Shown here: piece after piece, positions 51,836 to 62,650 of the stretch
Position numbering within the stretch: position 1 is the stretch's first letter
Layout of the letters: every line of letters begins with the position of its first letter
Assembly (NCBI RefSeq): GCF_027943255.1
Contig: NC_072893.1
Coordinates: forward strand, 35,858,001 to 35,922,000
Reading direction: 5' to 3'
Source: Anastrepha obliqua
Taxonomy: Eukaryota; Arthropoda; Insecta; Diptera; Tephritidae
Length of the DNA: 64,000 bases
Position numbers and translations under genes: made by a program
Notes under the pieces: model-generated
What the model saw: the letters and a program-made list of their open reading frames with translations, nothing else
What the model was told of the DNA's origin: nothing
Databases searched by the model: none

Positions 51836-52375
51836 AGGGTTGCCAATATTCGACGGACCCATCTGGCAGCTCTGTATCTTTTCACAGAGACATCAGATGG
51901 CTTAATGACATACAGCGTTGGAAGCGTCAGTTCAAGCAGCAGTCATGGAACAGTCACGCCACGCGAGCGCTCCCAAATTGTTGAAATTTACATTCAACCA
52001 AAGAAGTCAATTGTGAAAACTCAACGTGCGTATAAAAATTAAATAATGTGAAAATTGCGCCTTCTAAGAACACCATTAAACGTTTTTACGAAAGTTTTTC
52101 GATTGGTGATGCTCTTTCTAATCCAAAGAGGCCAAATAAAAACCGACCAAGGCGTCGCCAAGGACATCCCAAAATCGCCATTCTCAGCAGTTGGTCATTG
52201 CTCGGACCACTTTACAACGAATTATCCGCATTGATTTGCATTTATTCCCGTATAAGATTCAATTGACGCAAAGATTGTTGCCTGCGGACAAGCCTCGTCG
52301 ATTGGAATGGGCCCAAAGAGTCATCGAAATCCGTCGGGTCCGTCGAATATGGGCGACCCGTATAGAGATGGTTTT
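51836..52375 (+). pseudogene. Mariner/Tc1-superfamily transposase, N-terminal part
   Basis: A terminus-like CAGGGTTGCCAATATTCGAC at 51836 precedes an ATG at about 51946. Frameshifted coding: TPRERSQIVEIYIQPKKSIVKTQRAYKN, then APSKNTIKRFYESFSIGDA, then TTLQRIIRIDLHLFPYKIQL, TQRLLPADKPRRLEWAQRV. These match a helix-turn-helix N-terminus (ER..IVE.Y....S...TQRA) and the linker (LHLFPYKIQLTQ.L.P.D...R..WA) of transposases related to the rosa group. The catalytic domain is missing: SINE-A sequence starts at about 52376. Confidence 0.82.
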
Positions 52376-52585
52376 CCCCTATTTTGTGGTGTGAATGTCG
52401 ATGTTGTTCCACAAATGAAGAAACCTACAGTTCTAAGGAGGTTTTTTATAGGGAGCTTTTTTCATGGCAGAAATACACTCGGAGGTTTGCCATTGCCTAC
52501 CAAGAGGCGACCGCTCTTAGAAAAAACGATTTCATTTTTCATCATTTTAGTGTTTCATGAATGGAGATTCAAACTTGTGCACCTC
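52376..52585 (-). mobile_element. SINE-A, body fragment
   Basis: Plus-strand order TTTGTGGTGTGAATGTCGAT, GTTGTTCCACAAATG, GGAGCTTTTTTCATGGCAG, ACACTCGGAGGTTTGCCATT, AGGCGACCGCTCTTAGAAAA, then GTGTTTCATGAATGGAGATT. The B-box region is decayed and the 3' tail is missing. Confidence 0.9.
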
Positions 52586-54295
52586 CGAATGATATCAAGC
52601 ACAAAGGCGCATAAATGTGCGGTACTCTCTAATTCTCTCCATTGTTGTATTCCGTATTTCTTCCCCATATTGGAGCACTGCTTAAACAGTCGACATTAGC
52701 AACTTCCTCCGGAGTTACTTGCGACCAACGACATTTTCCCCTTTGTTATTGTTGTTGTAGTAGCATATAGGAGGAATGCTGCTGGAATAGCAGTCCTCGG
52801 TCGAATATAAAACCGGGTCATTCAGGTAATATAAAAGGGACTGCCGTGGCAATGCGACATTTACAGTCAGCCGACTCAGCGACGCGAATCTGGTCACAGA
52901 GTTAGTTTATGTGACTTTATTATCTAATTATCATTATTAAAAATTATCTCTACCGAAAAGCATGAATTTTAAATTTAAAAATAATAAACTTCAAAAACAA
53001 ATTCACGTAAAAATTCACTATCACTTTTGCCGCGCAAGACTTTTGCTTAAGATTTCGGCTTGGCGAAAGTGAAGCGATCAACTCACAGTCAAGAAAATTT
53101 ATAAATAAAATGAACTAAATAAATTTTGATACAATGTGCATTTTGCTGACAACATATTTATTGCAATTGCTCTCACTTTTTGTTGTTATTTTTGTAGTCG
53201 CAGCAAACTGCGTTGAAATGCGTTGCTGCTGGTTATTTTTATATAAAATGTATCAAAAGAGAAATAGAAATAGCCACCGCTCTAATGCTTCAACACGATG
53301 ACACCTCACACAAACACACAAATGTGTACACATATACATATTAATACATACATAGGTACATGTACATTTTCTTGAATTTATATGCTGTAGTCGTTTAATG
53401 GGGCACCGCTGCAAGTCACGGTGACAGCGACAGCGGCCACTATTTTTAACATAACGAAAATTCCAAATGATGCGACAATTTGGCGTTGCACGCAAGATGA
53501 AATGTACATACATACATACTTTGTGCTAATGATAAAGAGACATATAAAAGTCGGACACACTATGGATATGCAGCCAATTTATGCGCTTAGACGTGTGGGT
53601 GGAGTGATGGTGTGACGGCGGTGTCGCGTCGTATGAGTGACTTTTGTGGGTATGCGTCACAGGGGTGGCATAAAAAGCAAAGCGTGTAAACAAAGCAAAT
53701 AAACAAACAACATACAAGCTGATAAACAAATAGTTGTTTTGTATGCGCAGAGAAAGCACGCGGCGAGTAGAAAGTGTGACAGGTTTTTTCTACGATGTAG
53801 CGGCACATTGAATTTTTGCTGAATTTATCTTCTGCATTTTTCATTCATGCAGCTATTTTTTAACACAGAACAAATATTTGTGGATGTTGTGTGCGAATAT
53901 GACAAGCCGACATAGAAATTTCTGCGCATAGGTGTGCATAGGCTTATAGGTGTGCATACGTAAAGGCACGTAGTCGAGTATGTGTGAGTGATATATGGAA
54001 TTTTTTTCTTTATTTGCAACAACTTTGACCTTCGAATATGTAAAACAAAAAAAAAAACAATTTAAATTTTTTTTAATTTTTTTCCTTTTTTTTGTAAATT
54101 GCCTCTTGGTATAGTCATTAAACTTTTACATAGGAACCTGAAACTCTTCCAAAATCGGTAGATGTCCAGCGAAATCCAGTAGAAGCACTGTAAGCTCAAG
54201 TGTGAATGTGATCTAAGCGTGCGCGAAGGACTTAACCTCCATACCAACCGTAATTCGTTACTCGATAGAAAATAATGCGCCCCAAAACTTAATCA
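52586..54295. other. Non-coding intergenic DNA
   Basis: TACATA/CACACA-rich sequence at about 53310-53365 and 53505-53520. AT-rich block at 54040-54100. No element or gene recognised; several 60-85 codon frames overlap on both strands as expected of chance. Confidence 0.5.
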
Positions 54296-54296
54296 A

Positions 54297-54490
54297 AGGC
54301 TACCGTACCCAAATGGATTAGTGCGTGACTGCCATTCGGAATGGCGTGGGTTCAAATCTCCGTGCATGAGACACCAATATTATAGACAAAGTTTTTCTAC
54401 TAGCGGTCGCCCCTAGGCAGGCAATGGCAAACTTCCGAGTGTGTTCCTGCCATTAAAAAGCTGCTCATACAAAACCATTTGCCGTTCACT
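54297..54490 (+). mobile_element. SINE-A, 5' two-thirds
   Basis: GGCTACCGTACCCAAATGGA head (A box changed), B box GGGTTCAAATCTCCGTG, body AGCGGTCGCCCCTAGGCAGG, CAATGGCAAACTTCCGAGTG, TCCTGCCATTAAAAAGCTGC, ending CATTTGCCGTTCACTCC. 3' third missing. Confidence 0.93.
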
Positions 54491-54574
54491 CCATACAACG
54501 AATGCTCGACAATTTTTTTATACGAAAACAAAAAGTCTTCAACAAAGAACCCTCAACAAACTAATATATCACTT

Positions 54575-55050
54575 TAAAGTAAAAGACGACGGACGACTAG
54601 AAGTAAATACGGAAAAACGGATTTGATACTGCTTAGCAGGAGACATAAAACACTCGCTCTTAAACAAATATGCTTATAGGAAAATCTCTTAGGATTTCAG
54701 AAAGAGCTCAATATCTAGGCCTTGACTCGATTGGAAGCTCAATTGGGGGCTCACAGTCGGAGCTGCGTGCAAACGTATGACTTACGCGGAAGGTATCTGG
54801 ATGGCGAAAAGGAAAAGCCGATCTCGTACCTCCCGTGCCATTGTCCAACACTATCCAGATGTGGATTTATCATTCTAGGTAGAAAATTTTTAATTAATTT
54901 GAAGCCCTCAGTACCGTGCAAATCAGGGATCTTCTAACATTTTGAAAAAGCACCTACGTGTTTTAGGAGAGATAAGCACAAGTTCCACATGCGGCATCGG
55001 AATGAGCTAAGAGCCTGAGTGTGTTCCGTAGTGGGAAACAGCTTCAGCTT
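54575..55050 (+). pseudogene. LINE ORF2 with large internal deletion
   Basis: First part (54585-54725): VNTEKTDLILLSRRHKTLAL-like codons and GKSLRISERAQYLGLDSIG, the RT segment after YADD. Second part (54745-55030): LRRVCKRM, TYAEGIWMAKRKSRSRT then ISYLPCHCPTLSRCGFIILG, the C-terminal module and 3' UTR matching 9100-9380. Everything from the RT thumb to the RNase H end is deleted at about 54730. Ends CAGCTTAACTTTACCTACG. Confidence 0.8.
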
Positions 55051-55059
55051 AACTTTACC

Positions 55060-55195
55060 TACGAAAACACTAAGTATCCGTAAGTAAAAATTGTCAAAAA
55101 TCAACGCGATTTTTGAGATACTTCAAACTTGCACTTTATTACATGAAATTCAATGGTCTATAAAATTGCTTGCCGCAAATTCTTAGTATTTTTAT
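55060..55195. repeat. Repeat S fragment
   Basis: AAATTGTCAAAAATCAACGC, GAGATACTTCAAACTTGCAC, TTTATTACATGAAATTCAAT, GGTCTATAAAATTGCTTGCC parallel 1312-1400. Truncated by the DD37D mariner at 55196. Confidence 0.75.
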
Positions 55196-55792
55196 AGTTC
55201 ATACGAGAGTTTCAGTCATCGGTCGGCCACCAGGAGGCAGCACCCACCACAGGTAATGGCTTGGCCCGCTGGGCGCTCTCCAATCGTTTTCATCGAGCCT
55301 GGCGTCAAGGTAAATGTGAAATATTATCGGGCAAGTATTCAGGAGTTTGCTTTGAAGCCGTGGGCAGACAATCATTTCGGTGGAAGTCCATGGACGTTTC
55401 AGCAGGACTCGGCACCGTCTCACAAACCTCGAATGAAGCAGAAGTGGTTAAAAAATAACGTTTCGAGCTTTTTAATGTCCACACAATGGCTCTCAAATTC
55501 CGCAGACGCGAATCCGAAGGATTATTCTCTTTGGGACAATGTGGGGATCAAGGTCCGAACTAAAAGAGGAGGGCCAAAATACATGCAAGTCACATTCGGG
55601 CCGCTTGCGATTCGTTTTTGTACCGTCTCAAGGTCATAGTCAAGGCAAAAGGTGGTCACATCGAGCAAAAGTAAATTGATTCTTAATTTTGTATTATTTT
55701 CACACATTTTTTGCTTTGAATTGAATAAAAGTAATTTTCCTAACTAAATTTATGGACTTTTTAATTGGTTACACTTCGAGTGCCGAGCCCTG
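55196..55792 (+). mobile_element. DD37D mariner, 5'-truncated copy
   Basis: The longest transposase frame (55256-55639) reads GRSPIVFIEPGVKVNVKYYR, FALKPWADNHFGGSPWTFQQDSAPSHKPRM, KQKWLKNNVSSFLMSTQWLSNSADANPKDYSLWD, KVRTKRGGPK. From Asp in QQD to Asp in PKDY there are 37 residues. The usual NSPDLNPLDY is changed to NSADANPKDY. The 3' UTR and right TIR (CACTTCGAGTGCCGAGCCCT) match 16330-16471. The N-terminal half and left TIR are missing. Confidence 0.92.
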
Positions 55793-56399
55793 TGTTTTCC
55801 TTTGTTTCTTGCTTTTTAATGTGCATGTTTTTTTTATAAAAATATTGCTCATTGTATAACAAAAATCATATAAATCCAAGTTTCAAACTTCAAAAGTTAT
55901 AAAAGTTGACGAACTATTCGTTATAATTCCACTTCATTTAATTAGAATTTCCAGAAAAATCGTTCAACCTCCCTTACAATATTTTCACTCTTCTCCTGAA
56001 TTTCCTTCGATTTTATTTAATTGCTTATTTTATTTGTTTGTGCGAAACGCCTAACTTGGTAGCGGCGTGAATGACTCACTTTTCCCGAACAAAAATCACA
56101 AAATTTGGTTGAAGTGTTAGCCCACACACAAAGCCAAATATAAAATTTAGCATTTTGTTAGAATATTTGCACACTCGAACTTATGGAACTAAAGAAAACG
56201 CAAATGAAGAGGAATAAATGTGTGCCACAATTTCGAAGGATTTGCCGAGCGTAGGAGGCTCAAAATGCTGATGCGTACGTACAATAATCTGCATATTTAC
56301 AGCTGTGGATACGAAAATAGAAGTACTGTTAAGAAATTATTTCGAAGTCATTTATTTTTTCCCTATAAATCATAGAAAGGAAAATTTCAATAAATCTAG
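55793..56399. other. AT-rich spacer
   Basis: No recognised feature. Confidence 0.45.
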
Positions 56400-56410
56400 C
56401 GACTACGTAA
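56400..56410. repeat. Target-site duplication, left (11 bp)
   Basis: CGACTACGTAA, identical to 58164-58174. Confidence 0.88.
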
Positions 56411-58163
56411 CCAACCACGTCGGTTGGTTTAAGGGGTAACCCCGCATCGGAGTGCCACATAGACCACAAGTTGGGTCCGTTGTGTTGCCCTAGAGCACAT
56501 TATGTTATATGATTTCTCCACCTAACCGAGATTTTTCTTATAGATTTTGCAATGCTCCGATCAGCAATGCTGTGAAATTCTCGATAAATAATCATTTTAT
56601 ATGTTGAGAGCGGAATGTTGATTGTGGATAAGTTACTAACATTTGATTGCGCAGCTCCAGCTCTTGCGAGCTCATCAGCTTTGCAGTTACCTTCGAATCC
56701 ACTGTGACCCGGTAGCCAGATAACTTGGACAGAATTCTGAACACTTATTTCGTTAAGAGATAAGAGACAGGATCGAACCACATCTGAGTGGGTATAAGAG
56801 GAGCTGAGTGCTCTAACGGCCGCTTGACTGTCAGTGATATTTCTTTTCTCTAGTGATATTCTCTTTTCTAAGAGAGTTTTCGCGGCATACCAGATAGCGC
56901 ATACTTCCGCTTGGAATACACTACAGTAGTCGGGTAATCTAAATGATAAATTGATGTGAGGGGAATTGGAAAAGATTCCAAATCCCACTTTGCCGTCTTG
57001 TTTTGAACCATCTGTATATATAATCAGTGGGCCATCGATTTCGGTTAGATTTGTCTTCCATTCTTCCCTAGTTGGGAGTGAAAAGGAGAATAGCAAGGGT
57101 GGTGATGGAAGACTTACATGATAGTCTATGTCGGAAGAGATAACAGTGTACCTGTTCAGTATGGCCGAATGGCCAAGATACTTATTCTATTTCGATCTAG
57201 CATTCATGCAGGCTTTCGCTGCAATCACTTTGCCAGCCAGATCGATAGGGAACAAGTGAAGCAACGTATTTAGAGTCTTAGCAGGTGTTGTACTTAAGCA
57301 TCCTGTTATCAGGAAGCAGGCTGTTCTTTGGACTCGATCAATTGTGGCTACTCTACACCGTTTTTCGAGTGCTGTCCACCATACAACCACACCGTAGAAG
57401 AGTATCGGTTTGATGATCGACGTATATATCCAATAAATGATTCGAGGTGAAAAACCCCAGGTTTGCCTATAGCTTTCTTACAAGTATAAAGAGCTATGAA
57501 AGCTTTTTTACATCTGTTTTCGATGTTCAATTTCCAACTCAACTTCCTATCTAGAATAACTCCTAGATATTTAGCTGAATCAGATAGAAGTAATGATTCC
57601 CCTTTTAAAGTTATTGTGTGCAGTGGAGGAGATTGCTGTTTCCTATTGAAGAGAACAAGATCTGTCTTTGCTGGATTCGCATTTAGTCCGCATTGGGTAC
57701 ACCATTTTGACAGAATATTGATTGAGCGTTGCATGAGCTCAGTGAGGGTATTCAGGTGTTTGCCTGACACGCAGAGAGCAATATCATCTGCATAGGCTAC
57801 AACCTTGCAGCCTGCTTTTTCGAGATTTCAAAGCAAACTGTTTACAGCCAGATTCCAGAGAAGGGGGGAAAGTACTTCGCCTTGAGGAGTGCTTTTGACG
57901 GCGTACATTCTCATGCGGCTTAACACAAGCTCTGAAGGGATTATTCTATTTTGATCATCTTCCAATTTTGCAATTTCCGACAAAATAGCTTTGGGTTCAA
58001 TATTATTAAAAGCACCTTCTATGTCCGTAAATGCGACAAGAGAGTACTCCTTATTGTGAAGGGAAGTTTCCACTGTTTGCACCAGTGAATGAAGTGCCGT
58101 TTCAGTCGATTTCCCTTTAGTGTAGGCGTGTTGTACCTCAGAGATCATCTGCGACTGCGATAA
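56411..58163 (-). pseudogene. 5'-truncated I-like LINE: RT and RNase H
   Basis: Minus strand, from 58148: QHAYTKGKSTETALHSLV, FTDIEGAFNNIEPKAI, TPQGEVLSPLLWNLAVNSLL, a TGA, then VVAYADDIALCVSGKH (catalytic Asp pair intact), LNANPAKTDLVLFNRKQQ, AKYLGVILDRKLSWK; a frameshift near 57370; FLITGCLSTTPAKTLNTLLH; then RNase H (57096-56500) with IIYTDGSKQDGKVGFGIF, VFQAEVCAIW, NITDSQAAVRAL, VIWLPGHSGFEGNCKADELARA. The ORF ends at 56500; the 3' UTR ends in the hairpin CCAACCGACGTGGTTGG. No poly(A). The C-terminal CxxC module seen in other families is absent. Flanked by 11 bp target duplications. Confidence 0.95.
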
Positions 58164-58174
58164 CGACTACGTAA
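58164..58174. repeat. Target-site duplication, right (11 bp)
   Basis: CGACTACGTAA, identical to 56400-56410. Confidence 0.88.
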
Positions 58175-58479
58175 ATAACGGTTTCTTTTGTCGTCGTTAC
58201 GTTTTTAAGGGCACCATTGAAATAGCAGTGCCTTCAGTTTTTTAACGCTTTGCTAGAAATATTAATACATTTTTAGATTTAGATTTGGAAATATTAATAC
58301 ACAGATTTAGAAGTAAGTTCGTTTTTTATTTCTTATTTTTTTAGGTTGTCAATTTTTTTTTAATTTTGTCGATCACAAAATTGTAAGAGGGTCCAAAAAG
58401 AATCCAATTAAGTCGGCCATACAAATGCCATGTGTTTTTTGTTGTAATACATCTATGTAGTTAGTTGCTTCCATCTTCT

Positions 58480-59215
58480 TTCGGCTAAAGCCTGATAGTG
58501 TGAGTGATAGTGTCTCACCGGTCTGCAAGTAGCGATTGCTTTTATACTATATGTAAGTCTAATGGTGATATGTAGATGAGTTAGTACATTGACTGCTTCA
58601 ATAGGACTGGTGCGAGGCGCTCCTGTAGTTAAGATACGCGCTGTTCTTTGTATCTTGCTCAGCTTGGTTTGGTTGTATTTCTTTTCTGGTGCGGGCCACC
58701 AGACTAGTTCCGCATATGTTAGTATTGGCCTTACAATGGCTGTATAGGACCATTCGGATAGTTTTGGTTAGAGACCCCATTTTTTACCGCTTCCTTTACC
58801 CTATACTCCACGTAGGACCTCCAACGGAGTTTGGGATCTAAGATAACACCTAAATAGTTTGCCTGTTGAGTTAGCATAAGACTAACGCCGTTCAATTTTT
58901 TGGGATTAAAGTTTGGTATCTTGATTCTCTTGGTGAATAGCATCAGTTCAGTTTTTCTCGGATGTGCACTTAAACCACAGTCTGTGGCCCAATTGCTAAA
59001 TAATCCCAGAGCTCCTTCTATAATCTCACTGATTATGGTTAGAAACATCCCTGAAACCATAAGCACTACGACGTCCGCATACGCCACTGCTTTAATTCCC
59101 TTTCAGTTAAGGGTAAGGTAAGGATATTATTGACAAGCCAAAGGGGATAACATCCCTCCCTGAGGGGTTCTCCTGTTGGCAGAGCGTGTTACCGTGCTGC
59201 TGCCTACCTCACCGA
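58480..59215 (-). pseudogene. I-like LINE RT fragment
   Basis: Minus strand: TRSANRRTPQGGMLSPLACQ, IKAVAYADVVVLMVSGMF (YADV instead of YADD, an inactivating change), LFSNWATDCGLSAHPRKTELMLFTKRIKIPNFNPKKLNG, ANYLGVILDPKLRWRSYVEYRVKEA; then a frame change and IVRPILTYAELVWWPAPEKK, YNQTKLSKIQRTARILTTGA, ending near 58480. RNase H absent. Distinct family from 56411-58163. It abuts a Tc1 relic at about 59210. Confidence 0.88.
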
Positions 59216-59500
59216 CGATGACATGACTGTACGTGTAAGACTACGGGAAGCTGGATAAGCAATTCGCAGTCTACGAAGAAAACCACACAAAACGTTTGGA
59301 ATGTGCAAGAAAATATGGACAGCCGACATGTGGTCTAATATTTTATGGACTGACGAGTCTAAAATAGTTTTGCATGGCGGCACGAGTCCACGACATATGT
59401 CAGACGTTCCCCTGGTACCGAAAATCAGCTACAATACATTCTAAAATCCATTAAACAAGGGGCTCAAAAATAATGGTATGAAGATATTAATTTTGCGCCA
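59210..59500 (+). pseudogene. Tc1-like transposase fragment
   Basis: Plus strand: MTVRVRLREAGXAIRSLRRK (VR.RLREAGL...PRRKP type), then GMCKKIWTADMWSNILWTDESKIVLHGG (the W.NV.WSDESK first catalytic Asp), PRHMSDVPLVPK, and a degraded KHGG..IMVWG near 59460. Deletions have removed the paired HTH and the last two acidic residues. Confidence 0.78.
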
Positions 59501-60305
59501 CCTGGCATATAGATATAAAAATGTATCAAAGGGTGATCTGAAAACATTATCTATAAGTACAAAACCGTTCAATAGGTATTAAAACGAAAAATTGCCTGAA
59601 TAATGAAGGTGTGATCCATCTGGTAACATTGATATTGTCCCACCACCGGCAGCTTAAGGTTTCAACACTTGTATAGAGTTGTTCGTTGCCGTGGTATTCG
59701 TTACTGTCGTCACCACTACAGCTATCGCGCACGCTGCTGCCACTCAATCAAGCGTCGCCATCATTTCGCAATTCGCTCACTTGATTCCATTTACATTTTT
59801 ACGCATCAAATTTATGCTCACCATGTTTGTTTGTTTGTTTGTTTTGCGTGTTGCTTTTATTTTGTTACTTGTACCAATAAATGTTTTTGCTGCAAAGTTT
59901 TTATGGGCCAACTGCCTAAATACCAAAAGTTCATGTTTATTTGCAATTATTGAAGTCGCTGAATTGGCGGCTAATATTTGCGCTTACGTAGGTATGTGTG
60001 TACACGCATGCTGCTAAATGTAAATGTATTAGTGGAACATGTTTATATGTGTGTGCAATGAAGCGCTCTCCTTCCAGGACAAAAAAATTACGTAGACGAA
60101 TTGTGGACAGTCACGTTTATGTGTGCGTGTATTTAATTTTACTCTGTATTGGTTTATGTAATATATAAGGCAGTGTGTGTTTTTGTTTACTTATCTGATG
60201 CAATTCAATTTTGCTTTACCAATGAGTTGGCGTCGAATTCATACTGTATATACAGATAAATCTACAGTATAATACAAAAATCTGTCCATTTCAAGAGTTT
60301 ACTTA
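59501..60305. other. Non-coding; nothing recognised
   Basis: Two overlapping plus-strand frames of 94 and 112 codons (59669-60017) include a hydrophobic stretch (LTMFVCLFVLRVAFILLLVP) but no domain, and TTTGTTTG repeats at 59825-59845 explain part of it. Confidence 0.4.
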
Positions 60306-60309
60306 TTAA

Positions 60310-60680
60310 CCGCTTAAGTTAGGTTAGGTTAGCCAGTTTGCTTGTCTAAGAAAAGGCACTCGGTGGCTCCAAGGCCCATTGTAAGACCTGCATTTGATTT
60401 GCATCTCCTAACTAAGCAGCCTAAATCACTTAGATCCTTTTGAAAACGTAACTAGTTAGTTCCTCCAGTGAGATATTTTGCAAATTTCGCAGATCTTGAA
60501 AGAAATAATCGCCAGGATATTTGGCACGGCTTCTTTGAAATGCAGGCCATGCACAGAGGAGGTTAGTCGGTACTCAATTTCTTCTTCATCTTCACAACTC
60601 CTGCAGAAGTTATTGTAAAGTACACCCATTCTACTTCTTAGGGTGCCAATAGCGCGTGAAGAGTAGGGTACGTTAAGAGT
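60310..60680 (-). pseudogene. LINE ORF2 C-terminus and 3' end
   Basis: Minus strand: RSRMGVLYNNFCRSCEDEEEIEYRLTSSV, HGLHFKEAVPNILAIISFKI, CEICKISHWRN, an FCRSC.DEEE module followed by a decayed HxxxxC part. The 3' end reads TTGGAGCCACCGAGTGCC then GGCTAACCTAACCTAACTT. 5' truncated. Confidence 0.8.
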
Positions 60681-60689
60681 TAGTGATTA

Positions 60690-61150
60690 CGGTAGCTGAC
60701 CATGATATAAGGTCGCAGCCATATATCAAATATCTGGGAGTACTCATTGACTCGAAAATGGCTTTTAAGCATCATTTACAGTCAGTCAGTGAAAAAGCCA
60801 TAAGAATAAATAACGCGTAACTAATGCGTAATATTGGCAGCCCTCGCGCAAGTATACGGAAGCTTCTGTTAACAGTCACGAGGTCAGTGATTCTGTTCGC
60901 AGCACCAATCTGCGCAAACACGAAGCCATCGTACCTCCAACACGTACGAGCCAAATACAGACTTGGCGCCTTGCGAGTAGTCAGTATCTATCGCACTGTC
61001 TCAGATGACGCAATCCATGTGATAACGAGAATGGTGCCCATCGACCTTCTCGCGGTTGCGATGTATAGGTTACATAACACCATTGGACAGAAACCGTCGA
61101 GCGTGTTTAAAAGAGAAGAAAGGCTGCGAACAATTGAAGAATGACAGATA
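60690..61150 (+). pseudogene. R1-like LINE RT C-terminal fragment
   Basis: Plus strand: QPYIKYLGVLIDSKMAFKHH, LQSVSEKAIRINN, stop, LMRNIGSPRASIRKLLLTVT, RSVILFAAPICANTKPSYLQ, GALRVVSIYRTVSDDAIHVI, MVPIDLLAVAMYRLHNT. The pattern KYLGV.ID..L.F..H, L.P N IGGPR..RR.LL..V....LY.APIWA, R..SAYRTVS..A..V..G..PI.L is typical of R1-clade reverse transcriptases. Catalytic YADD lies outside the surviving part. Confidence 0.85.
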
Positions 61151-61369
61151 CGGTGATAGTAATCCGAGAAAGGTAGGTGAATTGCAAGGTGAATTGAGCA
61201 AAAATACGGAGAAATTGATTTTTGTATCCCACAGTTGCTTATTGGACACGGTTGCTTCAAAGCATACATACATATGTAGGTACCATCTTGAGAACGACAC
61301 GTACTGCCCACAGTACCCCAAAGTACAAGAAACGGCGAGGCATATGAGTGAGAGAGCATTTGGTGAAAA

Positions 61370-62140
61370 CAAAAGTGAGCCATAGTGGCTGGGGCCGCAA
61401 CAAAGTGTGGCCTTGTGTTGTTGGATAAGCGTTGAGTTGTTGCATTCTTTAACACATCTTGAGTTGATGTGCACTGAGACCAGTGCCTTGGTCGCTGCTT
61501 GACTATGAACAAAAACGGTAAGGTTTGCCGGAGATAAATCCATTGGTCGTATCGTTTTTGCTGCTTCATTTATAGCGCAGACTTCAGCTTGGAAGACGCT
61601 ACACCGGCTTGGGCGTATAAAGGAACAATTTTAGTATAATTATTTCGAGTATACTTCCGACCCGGTGCCGTTGTCCAGCTTTGGGCCATCAGTATATATA
61701 TGGTGTCCACTAGGATCTGATTTGGCTCTAGTCTGTCAATCCTTTCTGTAGCGTATTCGTATTTTATAGTCTTTGTTCAGATCTATCTTGGGAACCAGCG
61801 TGTTTTCGCTACTGATACTTGAACTAGCACTGATGCTTGGCCGGCGTGATTTTTTTGGCATGCTTTAATCCTGGAAGCACATTTGGCCGCTATCCCTTTA
61901 ACAAATATATCAATGGGTGGAATATGTAGGATCACTTCCAGCGCCGCTTGAGGCGTCGATTGCACCTATTATTCCTACACAAGCTATTCGTTGGACTCTT
62001 ATGAGATTCTTCAGGTAGGATTATGTCTGCATAGCCTGCCACCACACGAAAGCTCCCTGAGTGAAAATGGGTCTGCTGATCGTATTGCACGCCTAGTGGT
62101 TCATAAACTGTTTCAAACCTCATTAAATAATGGCTCTCTT
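61370..62140 (-). pseudogene. LINE ORF2 relic: RT linker and RNase H
   Basis: Minus strand: QSTPQAALEVILHIPPIDIFVKGIAAKCASRIKAC near 61965-61860 (STP.AALE..L...P.D......A...A.RL), then a degraded TDGSKL region near 61680-61660, SVFQAEVCAI near 61590, NGSNDLSPANLTVFVHSQAATKALV near 61540-61480 (the DSQAA motif reads HSQAA), and SRCVKECNNS, ending near 61370. Many stops. Oriented head-to-head with the R1-like fragment at 60690. Confidence 0.75.
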
Positions 62141-62211
62141 TATTACAGACTTTCTACATCCTTTCCTCGGCGTTCCTTTCCCAAGCTTTGAGTCTAGAAT
62201 TATGCACAGAT
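62141..62211. other. Short unassigned spacer
   Basis: No feature. Confidence 0.4.
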
Positions 62212-62220
62212 ACTTGTTAA

Positions 62221-62641
62221 GCGACCTCGTTAGTCTAGCGTAAAAAACAAATTTCATTCCTCAACCCCAAAAACCGTATCCTTTCAATCCCTACTTCCGC
62301 ACAAAAAGTCAGCGCATTACTTGCATTGTGGCTGCTAAAAGAAGCAAAAAACAAAGAAAAAGACACAGTTACACATTGCATCAGTGGCGCCAGCAAGAGG
62401 AAGCGGGCGATCCATCAGTGCGATCCCTCTGGTCGAAAAATGTGAAGCACAGATGGCGCTCTAAACAGTTAGAAGGCGTTGCTCCTAAGCAACGACAGGT
62501 GGGCATTCCCACTACTTAAGACTGGTAGCGGCTGGCTAATAACCTACCCTGTCAGAAATCAAAACAGATTAACGGAACCAACGCAACACTGAGTCTTGTC
62601 GAGGCCCTATGCTTCCGAGTGGAGTGAACAAGGAAAAAAAA
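62221..62641 (+). mobile_element. SINE-B with head deletion
   Basis: Starts GCGACCTCGTTAGTCTAGCG, the A-box half of the tRNA head, then skips the B box and joins the body at ATTTCATTCCTCAACCCCAA. It continues GTCAGCGCATTACTTGCATT, ACATTGCATCAGTGGCGCCA, AAGGCGTTGCTCCTAAGCAA, CTACCCTGTCAGAAATCAAA, GAGTCTTGTCGAGGCCCTAT and a poly(A) tail. Flanks ACTTGTTAA (62212-62220) and ACTTGGTAA (62642-62650) are a probable target duplication with one mismatch. Confidence 0.92.
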
Positions 62642-62650
62642 ACTTGGTAA

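Noticed and set aside
53253..53760. Overlapping small ORFs on both strands
   Set aside because: Mutually overlapping frames in TACATA/CACACA-rich sequence with no recognisable motif.
59669..60017. Hydrophobic small membrane protein
   Set aside because: Two overlapping frames of similar length in the same strand, part of it from TTTGTTTG repeats; no conserved features.
61070..61569. 157- and 193-codon minus-strand ORFs
   Set aside because: The 61370-61569 parts overlap the decayed LINE RNase H, and the rest is antisense to the R1-like RT; no continuous domain.
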